Shown: piece after piece, positions 34,933 to 43,637 of the stretch
Layout of the letters: every line of letters begins with the position of its first letter
How positions within the stretch are numbered: the stretch's first letter is position 1
Assembly (NCBI RefSeq): GCF_000092785.1
Contig: NC_014225.1
Location: 1,377,340 to 1,441,339 of the forward strand
Length of the DNA stretch: 64,000 bases
Origin: Waddlia chondrophila WSU 86-1044
Lineage (GTDB): Bacteria > Chlamydiota > Chlamydiia > Chlamydiales > Waddliaceae
Reading direction: 5' to 3'
Position numbers and translations under genes: made by a program
The notes under the pieces: model-generated
The model's database searches: none
The model's input: only the letters and a program-made list of their open reading frames with translations
What the model was told of the DNA's origin: nothing

Positions 34933-36300
34933 TTAACCTGCGGCATTCTCATCCCTAATCTGTTTGACAAAATCTCCAGTCTCCTTAGACAAAATTTTTG
35001 ACAAAGCGATTAAGGCGATCAGATTAGGGATTGCCATTAAACCGTTTGATATATCCGCAAGAGCCCAGACAAGATCTAATTCAAACGCGGCCCCGGGGAT
35101 AATGACTAGGGAAAATAGGATTCGGTAGTAAAAAACAGCCGTTTCTCCAAAGAGATACTCAGCGCATTTCTCTCCGTAATAAGCCCAAGCGACAACTGTG
35201 GAAAATGCAAAAAGAACCAATCCGATCGAAACAATATACCCCCCACCTCCGATTACAGAGCTGAATGCGTAAATTGCCAAACTGGCTCCTTTGAGAATAT
35301 TTCCCCCGTCATCCAAAACTCCAAACGCTCCAGTGACAACAATCACAAGCCCTGTGACCGAACAGACGATAAATGTAGAAAGTAAAGTGCCTGTCATCGT
35401 GATCATTGCCTGTCTTCCAGGAGAATCCGTCTTTGCAGCAGCAGCTGCTATGGATGAAATACCAAGGCCTGCCTCACTGGAAAAAACCCCTCTGGCAACT
35501 CCCATTTGAATCGCCGCAAGAACTGTAGAGCCTGCAAATCCACCCGCTGCCGCCTGTCCGCTAAAGGCACTTTCAAAAATTACTGCGAATGCATAAGGGA
35601 TTTTGTCATAATTCAATAAAAGGATCAGAAAGCCGCCGCCGAGATAAAACACGCTCATTAAAGGGACTAGGATACCTGCGACCTGGCCTATACTGCGAAC
35701 ACCGCCGATTAAAACCAATCCGGTAACTACGGAGAGGACAATTCCTGTGAGCCATGGACTGATCCCCCATACAGCGTTAACTGCATCTGCGATGGAATTT
35801 ACCTGAACAAGGTTTCCTGTTCCAATTGCAGCCACCATGCCTAAAACAGCAAACAGCACCGCCATCCATCTCAGTTTCAGCCCTTTTTCCATGTACTCCA
35901 TCGGGCCGCCGATCATTTCTCCCCGTTTATCAATGTCTCTATATTTCACGGCTAAAAGCGATTCGGAATACTTGATTGCCATCCCAAAAAATGCAGTCAC
36001 CCACATCCAGAACAGCGCACCCACTCCTCCTATCACAAGTGCAGTGGAGACCCCAACGATGTTTCCTGTGCCTATTGCACCTGCCAATGTCGTCATGACG
36101 GCTTCGAAATGGCTGATATCGCCCACGGCGCCCTTTTTCCTTTTTGCAAAGAGCTGCTTTAATCCAAACCAAAGATAGCGGAATTGCACGCCGCGCAAAA
36201 GAATTGTGAGATAAACCCCCGTTCCAAGGATCAGGGCAAGAAGAGGAGCTCCCCATATCCAGGAGCGTGCGAAGTTGATAAGTTCAGCGAAATGACTCAT
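34933..36300 (-). CDS. Sodium:alanine/glycine symporter, AGCS family (copy A)
   Basis: 455 residues, ~11 spans. Same hallmarks as its downstream neighbour: HFEAVMTTLAGAIGTGNIVG (~62), GGVGALFWMWVTAFFGMAIK, GGPMEYMEKGLKLRW, SSEAGLGISSIAAAAAKTDS (~267) and CAEYLFGE. First gene of the tandem pair. Upstream, 36301-36430 is 130 bases without gene or motif. Substrate (Ala, Gly or D-Ala) cannot be told from sequence. Tandem duplication with divergence suggests two substrates or affinities. Confidence 0.9.
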   Translation of the reverse strand: MSHFAELINFARSWIWGAPLLALILGTGVYLTILLRGVQFRYLWFGLKQLFAKRKKGAVGDISHFEAVMTTLAGAIGTGNIVGVSTALVIGGVGALFWMWVTAFFGMAIKYSESLLAVKYRDIDKRGEMIGGPMEYMEKGLKLRWMAVLFAVLGMVAAIGTGNLVQVNSIADAVNAVWGISPWLTGIVLSVVTGLVLIGGVRSIGQVAGILVPLMSVFYLGGGFLILLLNYDKIPYAFAVIFESAFSGQAAAGGFAGSTVLAAIQMGVARGVFSSEAGLGISSIAAAAAKTDSPGRQAMITMTGTLLSTFIVCSVTGLVIVVTGAFGVLDDGGNILKGASLAIYAFSSVIGGGGYIVSIGLVLFAFSTVVAWAYYGEKCAEYLFGETAVFYYRILFSLVIIPGAAFELDLVWALADISNGLMAIPNLIALIALSKILSKETGDFVKQIRDENAAG

Positions 36301-36430
36301 ATAGAATATTTTTGTCTATTTTTAAAAAAATAATCTATAATAGGTTAGCCAATTGCTCAATTTAAGTAAAGGGAGCTAAATAATTGATTCAAATCTATTA
36401 AAACTCGATCAGATGATGCCAGCATTTCAA

Positions 36431-36754
36431 TCATGAATCTACTTCATCACCGATGTCTGGCATCCCTTTCTTAGAAACCTTCATTTTGTAAGCGATCCTG
36501 GAAATCATATGCGAGCCGACGGGAGCAGTCATCACAATAAACAGCAGGGTTGCAACGACCTCAAGAAAAACCAGCGGCATGGGAAAAAGGACAACAGCTG
36601 CAGCAAGCAGTAAAATCATTCCGAGAGAAGTTGCCTTCGTAATCGCATGTATGCGCGCATAGACATCCGGAAACTTCACAACGCCGATGGAAGCCACCAA
36701 CATAAAGAATGAACCGCTCATGAGCAAAAAGCCCGACACCCAGTCAGTCATCAA
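36431..36754 (-). CDS. mnhG: Mrp-type Na+/H+ antiporter subunit G
   Basis: 107 residues with three membrane spans; GVVKFPDVYARIHAITKATS (~24) is the MnhG/PhaG signature. Last gene of the leftward operon mnhAB-C-D-E-F-G; overlaps mnhF by 11 bases. The Mrp complex exchanges Na+ or K+ for H+ in the inner membrane and needs all subunits. Confidence 0.92.
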   Translation of the reverse strand: MMTDWVSGFLLMSGSFFMLVASIGVVKFPDVYARIHAITKATSLGMILLLAAAVVLFPMPLVFLEVVATLLFIVMTAPVGSHMISRIAYKMKVSKKGMPDIGDEVDS

Positions 36755-37037
36755 TTTGCCTCCTTAAGTATTTCGCAAATGCAATGTTGCTCATGTATGA
36801 AAGCAAAGCAATGACAACGACAGCGTTTAAGTAAACCGTTTCACCTGTTTTGGCAGCATATACGATGATCAACCCCATAACCAATGAAGCGACAAGGTCC
36901 AAAACAACAATCCTATCGGGAAGCGTCGGACCGGTCAATAACTGGTACATCCCCAAAAAAAGCGAAAGGGTTAAACAGGCAGAGCTAAAAAACACTGCAA
37001 ATGGAAAAAAATTGATCATAAATTTATCCCTATTCAT
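36744..37037 (-). CDS. mnhF: Mrp-type Na+/H+ antiporter subunit F
   Basis: 97 residues, three spans; GPTLPDRIVVLDLVASLVMG (~32) is the family core. Overlaps mnhE by 4 bases and mnhG by 11, so translation is coupled through the 3' part of the operon. Confidence 0.92.
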   Translation of the reverse strand: MNRDKFMINFFPFAVFFSSACLTLSLFLGMYQLLTGPTLPDRIVVLDLVASLVMGLIIVYAAKTGETVYLNAVVVIALLSYMSNIAFAKYLRRQIDD

Positions 37038-37360
37038 GGTTCAAATATCAGCTGGATTTTTTTCTCCAACTCCTCTTTAGTTTTATGGATGAAAGCTGCT
37101 TGATCGTGAAGATAGAGAACATGGACATAAATGACTTTCTTGTCAGCGGAATAATCCAAGCTTAAGCTTCCAGGGGTCATGGAGATGAGGTTAAACAGCG
37201 CAAAAATAGAGATCTCTTTTTTCAAATCGATCGGAACCTCTACAACCCCCGGTTCCAGGGAATCTGACGGCGTCAAGATATCCCAGGCAATAGACAAACT
37301 GGCAATGACAATTTCTTTCAGATAATAAATGAGAAACCCAAAGATTCTTAAAATGCGCAT
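37034..37360 (-). CDS. mnhE: Mrp-type Na+/H+ antiporter subunit E
   Basis: 108 residues from ATG 37360, chosen because it follows the mnhD stop (37365-37367) with a GGGG-rich ribosome site and gives the family's usual length; a longer reading would overlap mnhD by 90 bases. Hallmarks are SLSIAWDILTP (~21) and LISMTPGSLSLDYSADKKVI (~57, the TPGT-like motif), then HVLYLHDQ. Peripheral-plus-membrane subunit of the antiporter. Confidence 0.9.
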   Translation of the reverse strand: MRILRIFGFLIYYLKEIVIASLSIAWDILTPSDSLEPGVVEVPIDLKKEISIFALFNLISMTPGSLSLDYSADKKVIYVHVLYLHDQAAFIHKTKEELEKKIQLIFEP

Positions 37361-37364
37361 GAGC

Positions 37365-38846
37365 CTATCCCCTTTCCATAACTGCTTGTATATACTGTTG
37401 CGGATCCAGAATTTGTTCTGCAGCTGCCTGGCAAAGCGCAATGAGAGGCCCCGCAAACACTCCCATCAAAACAACGCATGCCATCAAAAAAGAAGTTGCA
37501 GCAACGGCCCTGCGACTGATTTTTCCAGATTCGGCATGATAAGTTTTTTTCTTCCAATACACTTCGTTCCAAATTTTCGCCATAGAAAACAGAGTCGCGA
37601 GGCTGACCAAAATTGCAGCTGCTGCAATGAGATAGTCCCCCTCTTCCAAACTGCTTCTCACCAACAGGAATTTGCCAAAGAAGCCTGGAAGAGGAGGTAT
37701 TCCTGCCAATGCTAAGGCAGGAATGGAAAATAAAATAGCCAAAGCAGGAGCTGCGGAATACAATCCTCCCAAATCTCTGATCTCATAACTATGCGAGCGT
37801 TGATTGACCAGACCAGCGACAAAGAAAAGGGAAGTTTTCGAGAAAATATTGTGTGCAACAAAATAAATCGCTCCAGCCAAACTGCCAATTGTGGAGATCG
37901 CCATCCCCATCACCATATACCCTACTTGGCTGATAATGTGGAATGAGAGAATTTTTCTAGTATCATACTGAGAAGCTGCCATCAAGACCCCAACAATCAT
38001 CGTTAGAAAGGCGGTCACGAGGAAAAAAGGTTTCCAAAAAGCTGTTTCAGAAAAAAAATACAAGCTTTGAAAGCGGATCAGCGTGTAAATAGCCACTTTT
38101 GTCAATGTTCCTGAAAAAAGAGCTGTAATCACAATTGGCGGCGTATGATAAGAAGCGGGAAGCCAAAAGAAAAAAGGAAACAAAGCCGCTTTGATACTGA
38201 AGGCGATGAAAAAAAGCATGCAAACGCCGCTGATGTAAGGAACTTCTCCGGCATCCATCAACCGTTTAGCAATATCTGCCATATTTAGAGAACCGACCAT
38301 TCCATAAAGAATTCCGATCGCCGAAACAAAAAAGATTGAAGCAACAAAGTTAATTGTCAGATATTTGATCCCAGCGCTAAGCTGATCCTTCTCCTTTCCT
38401 AAGGTGATCAGCACAAAAGATGCGGTTAACATCACTTCATACCAAACATAAAGGTTAAAAATATCGCCTGTGATAAAGGCTCCGTTCACACCGGTCAATA
38501 AACAAAACACTAAAGGGTAAAAACCGCTTTTTTCCCGCTTTTCATCCAAACTGCCGCAAGCATAGAGAATCACGGAAACAGCAACGCAGGCAGTTGCAGT
38601 CAACATAATCATGGAAAGCCGATCCAACACGATGCTGATGCCAAACGGAGCTTCCCAGCCACCCAATTGGAAAGCGACAATGCCCAGGCGATAGACATAA
38701 AAAAACAGATAGATCGAAGAGGCAAGCATGGAAAAGGCTGCAACTGTGCTAATCCATTTCTGCGCTTTCGCATTTCCTAAAGTTGCCATCAACACAATAG
38801 CGGCAATCAACGGAAGAATAAGAGGCAGCACCGGTAAGATCATCAA
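37365..38846 (-). CDS. mnhD: Mrp-type Na+/H+ antiporter subunit D
   Basis: 493 residues, ~14 spans; homologous to the proton-pumping NuoM/N subunits of complex I. Hallmarks: GDIFNLYVWYEVMLTASFVL (conserved Glu, ~123), TINFVASIFFVSAIGILYGM, KAALFPFFFWLPASYHTPP (key Lys, ~218) and HNIFSKTSLFFVAG (~334). Start overlaps the mnhC stop by 4 bases. Confidence 0.94.
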   Translation of the reverse strand: MMILPVLPLILPLIAAIVLMATLGNAKAQKWISTVAAFSMLASSIYLFFYVYRLGIVAFQLGGWEAPFGISIVLDRLSMIMLTATACVAVSVILYACGSLDEKREKSGFYPLVFCLLTGVNGAFITGDIFNLYVWYEVMLTASFVLITLGKEKDQLSAGIKYLTINFVASIFFVSAIGILYGMVGSLNMADIAKRLMDAGEVPYISGVCMLFFIAFSIKAALFPFFFWLPASYHTPPIVITALFSGTLTKVAIYTLIRFQSLYFFSETAFWKPFFLVTAFLTMIVGVLMAASQYDTRKILSFHIISQVGYMVMGMAISTIGSLAGAIYFVAHNIFSKTSLFFVAGLVNQRSHSYEIRDLGGLYSAAPALAILFSIPALALAGIPPLPGFFGKFLLVRSSLEEGDYLIAAAAILVSLATLFSMAKIWNEVYWKKKTYHAESGKISRRAVAATSFLMACVVLMGVFAGPLIALCQAAAEQILDPQQYIQAVMERG

Positions 38847-39178
38847 TTTTCCTTAAGGTCGTCCAGATCGCTGATCTTCGTCACACCATAAAACTTGTAA
38901 GCAAGCACAAGAGCAAAGGCGGTGACTCCTAAACTGATCACAATGGCAGTTAGAATCAGAGCTTGCGGTAAAGGATCGGCCAGCATCAAGGAATTTTGCC
39001 CCTGTTCAACAAAAGGAGGGCGGCCCAAAGTCAATTTACCTGAGGCAAAAATCAACAAATTCGTCGCATGCCCCAATAAAATCAAACCGATCACCAACTT
39101 AAATAAACTTCGGCGTAAGAGCAGAAAGACTCCGGATCCGAATAACACTCCGACAACGATCGCCAATAAAAACTTCAA
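38843..39178 (-). CDS. mnhC: Mrp-type Na+/H+ antiporter subunit C
   Basis: 111 residues, three spans, NuoK-like: GLILLGHATNLLIFASGKL (~31) and ADPLPQALILTAIVISLGVT (~67) are the conserved second and third helices. One base separates it from mnhAB and it overlaps mnhD by 4 bases. Confidence 0.93.
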   Translation of the reverse strand: MKFLLAIVVGVLFGSGVFLLLRRSLFKLVIGLILLGHATNLLIFASGKLTLGRPPFVEQGQNSLMLADPLPQALILTAIVISLGVTAFALVLAYKFYGVTKISDLDDLKEN

Positions 39179-39179
39179 T

Positions 39180-41915
39180 TTACTCCTCCATCAACAAAAA
39201 TGCCGTCTGTGTCAACATCCCTATCACAGTGCAATAGACTCCCAAATCAAACAAAATCGGCGTTCCTAATTTGATTCCCATCCCTAAATCTATCCATTCT
39301 CCTTTCATAAAAGGAACTCCGAAGAGCACCCCAGGGAAGCCGGAAAGTACAGAGAATGCCAGTCCAAGCCCCATCATTTTGATCGGATTAAGGAAAATCA
39401 CTTTCCTCCCCTGACTTACTCCAAATGCCATCATGTAAAGGATCTCTGCAGCGCCTACCATCAATCCTGCAATAAACCCGCCTCCAGGATCGTTGTGTCC
39501 ACGCAAAAATACCACGACAGACAAAGCAATCAAAAGAGGACGAAGAATTTTTGCCGCAATCTGCAGAATTGCCGATTCTTCCCGCATTTTTTCGATTGCA
39601 GTTTCTCCATTCATCAAGGAAAAGATCCCAAGAGCCGCAATCGTCAAGACAGTGATCTCCCCAAGCGTATCAAAGGCTCGAAAGTCAACAAGGATCACAT
39701 TGACAATATTGCGTCCAAACGCTTCAGGATAACTAACTTCTTTATAAAAATTGGAAATAGGCGCTCCTAAATCCACAGCATTTGCCTGTAGAATCAAAAC
39801 GGCCATGCTCGCCCCGACAGCCGTTGCGATGACTGCGTCTCTCATCCTCTCCCCCTTATCCGATTGACTCACATAGCGTGGAAGATAGTAAAGGAGCGCC
39901 ATCGACAAAATGATCATCATCACTTCTGCAAGGATCATCGTGATCGGGAGATCCACTCCGCTAAACACAATGAAGACCATGACAATACCAAAGCCCACCA
40001 CCCCCATCGAAATGAGAGCGACTACTCTTGAAGGAGAGGAAACGGCATAAAAAACAGAAACAATGATCAACAGCAAAATCGCAGCTTGACTGATCGGTAT
40101 TTCGTCAAAATTTAGTGCGATCTCCACAGCATGAGAATGCCAAAGGAGCAGCCACACAAACGCTGATGCCACAGAAAAAATTGTCATCAGATAAAACCGG
40201 TGGTATCCATGCTGAACGATACCGGTTTTTTCTTTTGTAAACGCCAAAAACCTGTCGATCAAGCGGAAAAATAGATCGGAGAATTTCTGAGAGCAATATC
40301 GGACATTGACTCTTTGAACGGATTCGATGAAAACTTCCTTTTTAATGTACAAAAATCCACCCAGAACAAGAGTTAGAAGACTGATGAGTTGAATCGTATT
40401 CCATCCGGTCCAAAGTTTTAGCTCGATCGCTCCAAAATGGGGGTTGATATCTGAAATGGCTTCCGCAGTTAATGCATTAGCAATGCTTTCAGGAAAAATG
40501 CCAAGAACTAAACTAAGGAAAACAAGGACGACAGGTCCAAGGATCATCGAGATCACAGGTTTTTCCGGACGTTTCAAATACTGGCCAGCCTTTCCCCAAA
40601 AAACATCAATAGACAACCGCAAAGAGAGAAAAACCATGATCATATTGGTAATGACACCGGCAGGTAGGATAAACCAGTAAGCATTTGGAGCGTGAACCTT
40701 AGCTTCGTAAACCAACTCTTTGCTAATGAAGCCTAGCATAGGAGGAATACCGGCCATGGAAACTAAAGCCAGACACATCACAACAGCAGTCAGAGGCATG
40801 TATCGATAAAGGCCTCCAAGCTTTGGGATTTCTCGAGTGTGGGTTTGTTTTTGGATCACTCCTGCAAGCATGAATAACGTTCCTTTATAGAAAGCGTGCA
40901 CCAGGATATACAGAATTGCTGCATTGATCGCATACTCCGTATCCGTGCCAATCAGCAACACAATAGTTCCCAGAGCGCTGATCGTTGAATAAGCAAGAAC
41001 TTTTTTAAGATCTGTCTGTGTCACGCTGCTCCAGGCGCCGACAAACATCGTCGTCACACCAACTACCGTTAGGATGTAGTGCCAACTTTCCGTCCCGCCA
41101 AGAACAGGATTGAGCCTCAATAAGAGAAAAATCCCTGCTTTGACCATCGTCGCAGAATGCAAATAAGCGCTGACTGGCGTCGGGGCAACCATTGCACCAG
41201 GCAGCCAAAAATGAAAAGGAAACTGCGCTGATTTTGTCAATGCGCCGATCAGAATGAGAATCAATGCGGGAAAATAAAAAGCAGAGTTTTGCAAAGCGGC
41301 AGGATTGGATAAAAGTGTTCTGAATTCATAATCGGGATAAGCCATCCCCAAGACAATGAACCCTGCAAGAAGCGCCTGTCCTCCCAATCCTGTAATTAGC
41401 AGAGCTTGCAGCGCACCTTTTCTAGCGCTCTCTTTTTCATGATCAAATCCAATCAACAGGTAGGAAAAGATTCCTGTCAACTCCCAAAACAGAAAAAAAG
41501 TAAGAAGATTTCCAGCGATCACCAGCCCTAGCATGGCAGCCATAAACAAAATGAGGTGTCCCATAAACACCTCTTTGCGCGGATAAGCCTTCGTGTAGTA
41601 AGAGCCGTAAATTAAGATCAATGCCCCTATCCCAAGCACCAATAGACCGAAAAACTCGCTTAATCCGTCAAAATAGAAGGAAAGGCTGATCTCGTATTGA
41701 GGAATCCATCCGTAGGATTCCGTCAAAACGTGATCCTTTTCCAAAGTTGGCATGATCCAGAGAAATTCCAATATCCCATAAAAAGGAGCAAGGGCATAGA
41801 TCCATCCCGCCCATTTTCCTAAGCGATTTTTGATCAGTATCGCGATGGGTCCTAACATAAAGAGAGCTAGTAAGTAATAGCCAAATGGAATCAGCAAAGT
41901 AACTGCCTCGGGCAA
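39180..41915 (-). CDS. mnhA: Mrp-type Na+/H+ antiporter fused subunits A and B
   Basis: 911 residues. Residues ~1-500 are NuoL-like: LLTFFLFWELTGIFSYLLIG (Glu in helix 5, ~134), KSAQFPFHFWLPGAMVAPTP (Lys, ~228) and HAFYKGTLFMLAG (~335). Residues ~560-760 match the MrpA C-terminal segment. The last ~100 residues are MnhB: LRGHNDPGGGFIAGLMVGAA (~842) and GEWIDLGMGIKLGTPILFD. AB fusion followed by C-D-E-F-G is the six-gene (PhaAB-type, group 2) arrangement known from proteobacteria. First gene of the operon; upstream 41916-41964 is short and leads into the palindromic element. Confidence 0.93.
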   Translation of the reverse strand: MPEAVTLLIPFGYYLLALFMLGPIAILIKNRLGKWAGWIYALAPFYGILEFLWIMPTLEKDHVLTESYGWIPQYEISLSFYFDGLSEFFGLLVLGIGALILIYGSYYTKAYPRKEVFMGHLILFMAAMLGLVIAGNLLTFFLFWELTGIFSYLLIGFDHEKESARKGALQALLITGLGGQALLAGFIVLGMAYPDYEFRTLLSNPAALQNSAFYFPALILILIGALTKSAQFPFHFWLPGAMVAPTPVSAYLHSATMVKAGIFLLLRLNPVLGGTESWHYILTVVGVTTMFVGAWSSVTQTDLKKVLAYSTISALGTIVLLIGTDTEYAINAAILYILVHAFYKGTLFMLAGVIQKQTHTREIPKLGGLYRYMPLTAVVMCLALVSMAGIPPMLGFISKELVYEAKVHAPNAYWFILPAGVITNMIMVFLSLRLSIDVFWGKAGQYLKRPEKPVISMILGPVVLVFLSLVLGIFPESIANALTAEAISDINPHFGAIELKLWTGWNTIQLISLLTLVLGGFLYIKKEVFIESVQRVNVRYCSQKFSDLFFRLIDRFLAFTKEKTGIVQHGYHRFYLMTIFSVASAFVWLLLWHSHAVEIALNFDEIPISQAAILLLIIVSVFYAVSSPSRVVALISMGVVGFGIVMVFIVFSGVDLPITMILAEVMMIILSMALLYYLPRYVSQSDKGERMRDAVIATAVGASMAVLILQANAVDLGAPISNFYKEVSYPEAFGRNIVNVILVDFRAFDTLGEITVLTIAALGIFSLMNGETAIEKMREESAILQIAAKILRPLLIALSVVVFLRGHNDPGGGFIAGLMVGAAEILYMMAFGVSQGRKVIFLNPIKMMGLGLAFSVLSGFPGVLFGVPFMKGEWIDLGMGIKLGTPILFDLGVYCTVIGMLTQTAFLLMEE

Positions 41916-41964
41916 ATAAAAGACCCAGACTAACTGAAGCGTTCAATGACGGTCAACAAATTTT

Positions 41965-42128
41965 AACCTGTGATTGTGTCCTAATCTGCGGCCAAACGCT
42001 ACAGATGAAGGTTAGATTTTGAAAATTTTGATCGGAGACATGTCTTTGACATGGCGGAGGAGAAATTTATCGAAAGATGACCTTCAGCTGTAGATGATTG
42101 GTCGCAGATTAGGACACAATCGCAGGTT
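41965..42128. repeat. MITE-like palindromic element, longest copy
   Basis: 164 bases. Terminal arms 41965-41995 and 42098-42128 (31 bases, two mismatches) carry GATTGTGTCCTAATCTGCGG; compared with the copy at 9978, C to T and T to C changes occur in one arm with matching changes in the other. A second stem CTACAGATGAAGGT/ACCTTCAGCTGTAG (one mismatch) continues inward, and CATGTC-TTT-GACATG forms an apical hairpin. The segment GGAGGAGAAATTTATCGAAA is shared with 9978-10092. It ends at the stop codon of the gene at 42129 and lies upstream of mnhA. Confidence 0.8.
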
Positions 42129-43610
42129 TTATAGAGAAAAAACGTCAACTTCTTCATAAATTCGACGCATTGCGCTTCCCTCACTTCCCTTCTGAGGCGT
42201 ATTCAGAATCGATACTTTAGCTCCCGATCCAAACCCCGGTCCTCCGCTTTGCTGAATCGCCGTCCAAAACGATTCCTGCAGATCGTCCCCATTCAACACA
42301 TTGACCATTGGAGCGTGACGGCTTTGAAGAAAATGCAAAATTTGCCTTCTGGCATCCCTTGCAAAATAGGTAAAATACTCCTGAATAGACCCTTTGCATT
42401 CATCTGCCGTCCTTTGCAGGCGGTTTAACTCCCCGACTAAACTTTCCGAGAAGCTGCGGCACTCTTCTGTCGAGCACTTCCCAACAGCTTGAAGTCCGGA
42501 TAAACGGCGCATCGCTTTCCAAATATCTCCTAAAAGCTCAAGCGATGCCAGGCTGGGGTGATAAGCTTTGCACCAAGTTTCCAAAAGAATTCTGGGAGCA
42601 TATTCTCCCCAAAGCGCATGTCCCGCTGTCCACAAAGCTCCATCCAAAAATGTTCCCGGCCTGGAAAGGAAACTTGTCAAGACCACAGCGCCTGCAAAAG
42701 GTTGCCTGCGCATATGTGCTGCTGCAAAATCGATCAGATCCAACGGGATCACAGGCCAAAACCCTTCGCCTTGTCCAACACTTCCAACATTCAAAATGGG
42801 AAGCAGCCGAGTTGCGCTTGTGTCGGGAAGTTCGCGTAAGAGCTCCCAAAGCGGGTGATAACCGAGATGATGATTAATAGGATTGCCGTTCAAAGCAGAA
42901 AAACTTACCATCGTCTGCTCGCCAACCCCATCCATGAACTCAGGGATCCAATGGATAGAGCTCCTCGGATCCAATTCATAAACAAGCGCGCAGCGTCCTT
43001 GAATTGCCTCTTCGACAGCTTTCACCTCCCGCAAAGCAAGATCAATCATCAGGTCGTCTCTAGCCATCGGATGATGAAGATATTTTCCTGAGCTGTAAGT
43101 CCCTTTCCAATAAACAGCTTGAATCCCTTCAAGGTTTTCAAACACCGGATTCCATCCTGCGTCAAAAGGAGTTGAATCTGGCGCTTTTGCCAATAAAACT
43201 ACCTCTAAACCAAATTTTTTAAAAACCTGCAGATGATTGGGATACTGTTCCAGGACCACTCCATTGTACCCCATTTGCAGAAGGCGTTTGCACAAATATT
43301 TTTCTTCAAATTTCTTCTTTGGATAAAGCCATCGACAAGGATAAGCTGCTTCATGTTTTCCAAGATAATCAGCCCCATGTCCACTGGCAAAGGCCGCTTC
43401 CCACAATCCGGCACCCTGAAAAATAGCGGCTGCGCTTCCCCCTTCTATGCACACGTTGCTGCCCTGCAGATGTATGCGGTAAGACTCTTTGGCAAGGGAG
43501 GGTTTGATTGCCGCATCGAAAACCGGCCCGTTCGAAGATCTTTGAACAAAATCGCTTTGCCCCTTTTCAAAAGCTGTTCGAAAAAATTGAGAATTTGCTA
43601 TGGTTTCCAC
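42129..43610 (-). CDS. Glycoside-hydrolase-like protein (GH20/GH67-like N-terminal domain)
   Basis: 493 residues, no signal peptide. Residues ~40-75 (SYRIHLQGSNVCIEGGSAAA and IFQGAGLWEAA) look like the small beta-alpha domain that precedes the catalytic barrel in hexosaminidases and alpha-glucuronidases. The barrel region begins near PCRWLYPKKKFEEKYLCKRL with LLQMGYNGVVLEQYP, and later has ALVYELDPRSSIHW and RLLPILNVGSVGQGEGFWPV. Helical C-terminus from ~370. I cannot point to the acid pair with certainty, and the family call rests on fold impression. Alternative: an uncharacterised carbohydrate-binding protein. Divergent from aroF/G with 27 bases between. Confidence 0.45.
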   Translation of the reverse strand: METIANSQFFRTAFEKGQSDFVQRSSNGPVFDAAIKPSLAKESYRIHLQGSNVCIEGGSAAAIFQGAGLWEAAFASGHGADYLGKHEAAYPCRWLYPKKKFEEKYLCKRLLQMGYNGVVLEQYPNHLQVFKKFGLEVVLLAKAPDSTPFDAGWNPVFENLEGIQAVYWKGTYSSGKYLHHPMARDDLMIDLALREVKAVEEAIQGRCALVYELDPRSSIHWIPEFMDGVGEQTMVSFSALNGNPINHHLGYHPLWELLRELPDTSATRLLPILNVGSVGQGEGFWPVIPLDLIDFAAAHMRRQPFAGAVVLTSFLSRPGTFLDGALWTAGHALWGEYAPRILLETWCKAYHPSLASLELLGDIWKAMRRLSGLQAVGKCSTEECRSFSESLVGELNRLQRTADECKGSIQEYFTYFARDARRQILHFLQSRHAPMVNVLNGDDLQESFWTAIQQSGGPGFGSGAKVSILNTPQKGSEGSAMRRIYEEVDVFSL

Positions 43611-43637
43611 TTTTCACCCTTTAGTTGACAAAGGCTC

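Noticed and set aside
42545-42877. Rightward 110-residue frame in the glycosidase-like gene
   Set aside because: Several overlapping frames of similar length exist here on both strands; the long 493-residue frame explains the region.
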